Source of the DNA: Zerene cesonia
Lineage: Eukaryota > Arthropoda > Insecta > Lepidoptera > Pieridae
DNA: 64,000 bases
Direction of reading: 5' to 3'
Assembly: GCF_012273895.1 (NCBI RefSeq)
Contig: NC_052117.1
Coordinates: 1,364,001 to 1,428,000 of the forward strand
Shown here: piece after piece, positions 60,160 through 64,000 of the stretch
How positions within the stretch are numbered: the first letter of the stretch is position 1
How the letters are laid out: the number at the start of each line of letters is the position of its first letter
Notes under the pieces: model-generated
Told to the model about the DNA's origin: nothing
The model's input: the letters and a program-made list of their open reading frames with translations, nothing else
Databases searched by the model: none
Made by a program: the position numbers and the translations under genes

Positions 60160-61798
60160 GGAAAAATATTGGCATCTAAATTTTTTTTTTCATATATTTA
60201 TTATTCCATATTTATTTCAAAGAGTTGCTATAATTAACATAATCTAAAATAATGTAACAAGTTACACTTTGAAATTTTATATTCTGTATAAAATTTCCGC
60301 CAATTTTGTTGCAACAATAATAAACACAAATACATTTCTATGTATTAACGAGTATATTCAAAAACAAAATTCATATCAATTTATAATTATAATCGTAGAA
60401 CGCTTTCTCATTAATTAAAATGCTTTAAATTGTAATGTAATGAAGAATCGAGTTTCATATCGCGCTAGAATGACGTTCGACTATCGTTATTTAAATAACA
60501 TTAAATACATCTAAGAAGGTTCTATCTCTTTAGGTTTTCCCTTATTACAACATATAATACTATATATTAAAAGTATTTTGATAATTGATAGCGTTATTTA
60601 ATCGCAATATATAAGGTTTAATAGCTATGTATTTTAAAACCACAAAATGTCTTTTTACCGACATGAGTATTGACTGAAACATATATTACTAATGAAAATA
60701 ATATTACGTGTTTTTTACATATTAATATTATTTTACGAGTATTGTATATCTGTATCTATACTTATATTATAAATGGGAAAGATTTGTATGTAGGCATCTT
60801 TGTAATGTTTCCGCACAAAAACTACTGGACCGATTTCAATTCTGTTCGTCCCAGCTTCGCCCGTGGTACGTGCATAACCTATGTCACTCAGTGAGGTTGC
60901 AGCTTTCTAATGGTGAAAGAATTTTTGAAATCGTTCCAGCAGTTTTTGCGCTAAATCGTCACGAACATACGAAGTTTCCTGTTTATAATATTAAATATAT
61001 ATAGATACTGCTTTCTATACAGGTGATAATTAATTGTTATGTAATATGACGATTCTGAAGCGCTTCTGAGAAAGGCCTGTGAATACACAGATAAATGCAA
61101 GAATCGTAATTTGATACGATTATAATTTATGTTTGTTTGGACGTGGTTTCTAATTACTGTTATAATCAGTATTCATCGAGTATGTTGTGTGCATATTTAA
61201 GGTAAGCGAGATTTTCAAATGTTAATAATATTATATTGATACTCATAGAAGTAACGTTTAATGCTTATTTATATAGATTTTGTATCGTAGACGAATATTA
61301 TTAAAGTGAGGAGTTTATATACATATTCGATTTTTTGATGCGATTCTTTTGATATTCAAAAGCTGTTACCTGTGATGTGTTCCCATTTCAATTCAATCCA
61401 ATTTTGACAATTTGAACATATTTTTTTAACAAGCATAAGAGTAACGAAATACGCATTTAAAACAAAAAAAAGTACGCAAAATAAACAATAATGGAACAAA
61501 ATCGATAGAATAAGCGGGAACAAGCGAATTCGTAGAAACGGAGGTCATTTACTAATGTAGGGTTAATTACGTTGCAATACATATATACTGTATATTCGTT
61601 CATATAGTATTATGTTATCTGTGGTTTAACAATAATTGTTTATGGAACTACTTCTATAAGTATAGGGTTAGGACACCGCCTTAGAAGGCCGGATTAGAAC
61701 ATTGCGAGAAATGCTTTATCTATTTATTTATTTATCTTTGGGAAACAAACAATACAATTATTCTTATAGATTCTAGACATATACAATACACATATCAG
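60160..61798. other. AT-rich sequence with repeat pieces
   Basis: A degenerate element at 60755-61010 (GTCCCAGCTTCGCCCGTGGT; ATCGTTCCAGCAGTTTTTGC) is the only thing I can name. The rest is AT-rich without coding signs, up to the second gap. Confidence 0.4.
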
Positions 61799-62798
61799 NN
61801 NNNNNNNNNNNNNNNNNNNNNNNNNNNNNNNNNNNNNNNNNNNNNNNNNNNNNNNNNNNNNNNNNNNNNNNNNNNNNNNNNNNNNNNNNNNNNNNNNNNN
61901 NNNNNNNNNNNNNNNNNNNNNNNNNNNNNNNNNNNNNNNNNNNNNNNNNNNNNNNNNNNNNNNNNNNNNNNNNNNNNNNNNNNNNNNNNNNNNNNNNNNN
62001 NNNNNNNNNNNNNNNNNNNNNNNNNNNNNNNNNNNNNNNNNNNNNNNNNNNNNNNNNNNNNNNNNNNNNNNNNNNNNNNNNNNNNNNNNNNNNNNNNNNN
62101 NNNNNNNNNNNNNNNNNNNNNNNNNNNNNNNNNNNNNNNNNNNNNNNNNNNNNNNNNNNNNNNNNNNNNNNNNNNNNNNNNNNNNNNNNNNNNNNNNNNN
62201 NNNNNNNNNNNNNNNNNNNNNNNNNNNNNNNNNNNNNNNNNNNNNNNNNNNNNNNNNNNNNNNNNNNNNNNNNNNNNNNNNNNNNNNNNNNNNNNNNNNN
62301 NNNNNNNNNNNNNNNNNNNNNNNNNNNNNNNNNNNNNNNNNNNNNNNNNNNNNNNNNNNNNNNNNNNNNNNNNNNNNNNNNNNNNNNNNNNNNNNNNNNN
62401 NNNNNNNNNNNNNNNNNNNNNNNNNNNNNNNNNNNNNNNNNNNNNNNNNNNNNNNNNNNNNNNNNNNNNNNNNNNNNNNNNNNNNNNNNNNNNNNNNNNN
62501 NNNNNNNNNNNNNNNNNNNNNNNNNNNNNNNNNNNNNNNNNNNNNNNNNNNNNNNNNNNNNNNNNNNNNNNNNNNNNNNNNNNNNNNNNNNNNNNNNNNN
62601 NNNNNNNNNNNNNNNNNNNNNNNNNNNNNNNNNNNNNNNNNNNNNNNNNNNNNNNNNNNNNNNNNNNNNNNNNNNNNNNNNNNNNNNNNNNNNNNNNNNN
62701 NNNNNNNNNNNNNNNNNNNNNNNNNNNNNNNNNNNNNNNNNNNNNNNNNNNNNNNNNNNNNNNNNNNNNNNNNNNNNNNNNNNNNNNNNNNNNNNNNN
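61799..62798. other. Assembly gap (1,000 N)
   Basis: Exactly 1,000 N. The sequence on the two sides looks different in character, so the join should be treated with care. Confidence 1.
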
Positions 62799-62984
62799 AT
62801 CAGCAGCAGCACCAGTAACATCAATACGATTTGAAGAACGAAGTAATAATTCACGTTTTAAAGCAATTAAAACACCTTTGGATTGCATACCACCAAATGA
62901 CCGCAGAAGGAAAGGCCATATTCTTGTCTCCTGGAAGAGGTGGTTACTAAGCTAAGTAAACCGGCATGTCATGGCACGAAGCTA

Positions 62985-63072
62985 AAATAACAGCCCAAGA
63001 TTGCCGTCACTGGAAAAAAATTACTGAGGCCCTATGCTCCTCGAGGAATAAGGAACAATCATCACTTCTATA
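62985..63072 (+). pseudogene. C-terminal fragment of a LINE reverse transcriptase polyprotein
   Basis: The plus-strand frame reads AKITAQDCRHWKKITEALCS then SRNKEQSSLL and a stop. D-R-x-x-W-R/K-x-I-T-E-A-L-type wording just before the stop is typical of the end of insect non-LTR retrotransposon ORF2. No upstream domain is present in frame, so this is a truncated relic. Confidence 0.5.
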
Positions 63073-64000
63073 AGCAAAACAAATACAGTATATTCAATAT
63101 GCATATAAATACAACTAATATTAATAACGCGAAAGTTTGTAAGGATGGATGGAGGCTTATTACTTACACGTATTAACTATGAATTTACTAATGGATTTTA
63201 ATGAAACCTTACAATAATATACCATTAAATAAGAAGTAAATAAATAAATAAATACATTTATTGTTTTATAAATAAACGGAATAAGACATGAGCTATATAA
63301 ATGTTTGCTGATGCTCGTGGGTTCGGCCGGGGATGAAACCGCGCGGCGCAGCTAGTAAAAAATAAAAATGATATAGTGCGTACAACTCTTAAATTCTGTT
63401 AATTTTTATCATAATTTAACCAACGTTCCCAAAAACGAAGAAAGTACTCATTTCCAATTTTTTTATGGGTTTTGCTGCGTGACGTGCCTGGGCTTACAAC
63501 CGACTGACAGTGATTTATCATTTTATGAATTAACGAGTGTAAAAATATAATGCAAAAAAAAAATTATAAAATTTGCGGTTTATTTCACTGACTGCGATAT
63601 ATTCGTATTAAAATTGAAAATTATTCATACGAACCATATATAATTAAGTATTTATTTATAAAACAAAGAATTACGTACGTAACATTTTTAAGCAGGAGTT
63701 TTTCTTATTGCACTGAGAAAATTCGTTCCACTATTTTGTATACAGTTTTAGCTTAGCTTATTTCTAATAATATTATAGAAACATGTTGTAAATGTATTTT
63801 TGTTTTCATAGTTTTATGACACGGTCACGGTCGCGGTCGCGGTCACGGTCACGGTCACGGTCAGACACTGCCTTAATTAATCTGAGAACCGTTATATAGA
63901 CTGACATAGAAAAAGACGTTTAGTAAAAGAAAGCAGAGTTTAAATTCTAAGAAATATTCAACAAAATGGCGGATTGTAAATGAATATTGTTTATCTGACT
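63073..64000. other. AT-rich window end with repeat fragments
   Basis: Pieces of the CTAGCTG family at 63120-63160 and 63325-63355 (AACCGCGCGGCGCAGCTAGT), the end of the common CCAACGTTCCCAAAAACG repeat near 63420-63490, and a GC-rich hexamer array at 63823-63863. No exon seen. Confidence 0.45.
63823..63863. repeat. GGTCAC/GGTCGC hexamer array
   Basis: About seven units of GGTCAC or GGTCGC in tandem, 41 bases, in AT-rich surroundings. Confidence 0.95.

Noticed and set aside
61724..62888. Long open frames across the second gap
   Set aside because: Most of their length is N. Only the first bases after the gap are real, and they are reported separately.
1..64000. CRISPR array, operons or bacterial-type promoters
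   Set aside because: No regularly spaced direct repeats with unique spacers are present; spliced genes and snRNA show the DNA is eukaryotic.

Overview
The window looks like nuclear DNA of a moth or butterfly (Lepidoptera). It is AT-rich, has short GT-AG introns, and carries many copies of repeats that I know as typical of lepidopteran genomes. Examples are elements starting CTAGCTGCGCCCCGCGG, tRNA-derived SINEs, CATCATCAT elements, and LINE tails with GCGATAAGGCCGCC. No species can be named from sequence alone. Two runs of exactly 1,000 N (9461-10460, 61799-62798) are scaffold gaps.

Left part (1-11866). The last two exons of a plus-strand molybdo-flavoenzyme gene (aldehyde oxidase/xanthine dehydrogenase type) end at 1021. 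A complete U2 snRNA gene lies antisense inside its last intron. Facing it is Symplekin on the minus strand, with start codon at 11866 and stop at 2175. Thirteen coding exons can be resolved with consistent splice phases; one or more N-terminal exons are probably in the first gap. Symplekin is a scaffold of mRNA 3'-end processing.

Middle part (12770-54638). Nine related genes encode small four-helix membrane proteins. Two are on the minus strand (12770-14516, 15413-18920). Seven are on the plus strand (exons starting at 24617, 29512, 32762, 38185, 43399, 48254 and 52222). All have four visible coding exons with the same intron phases (0, 0, 1), nearly the same exon lengths, a Cys/Pro-Leu-Arg motif at the N-terminus of most copies, a G-x-H-K type end to exon 2, and in most copies a VRS-like motif after the last helix. 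They form one tandemly expanded family, with a probable decayed exon between copies. No function can be assigned from sequence. The N-terminal motif recalls insect LAPTM/DUF4728-type tetraspan proteins, but that is inference.

Right part (54639-64000). I see no convincing complete gene. It holds dispersed repeats, one isolated exon-like segment, a LINE C-terminus fragment and a short GC-rich hexamer array. Introns and spacers throughout are filled with mobile-element copies, including a hAT-type MITE with a perfect 8-bp target duplication, a MITE-like element with a tRNA-like core, a foldback MITE, and several perfect hairpins with 14-21 bp arms.
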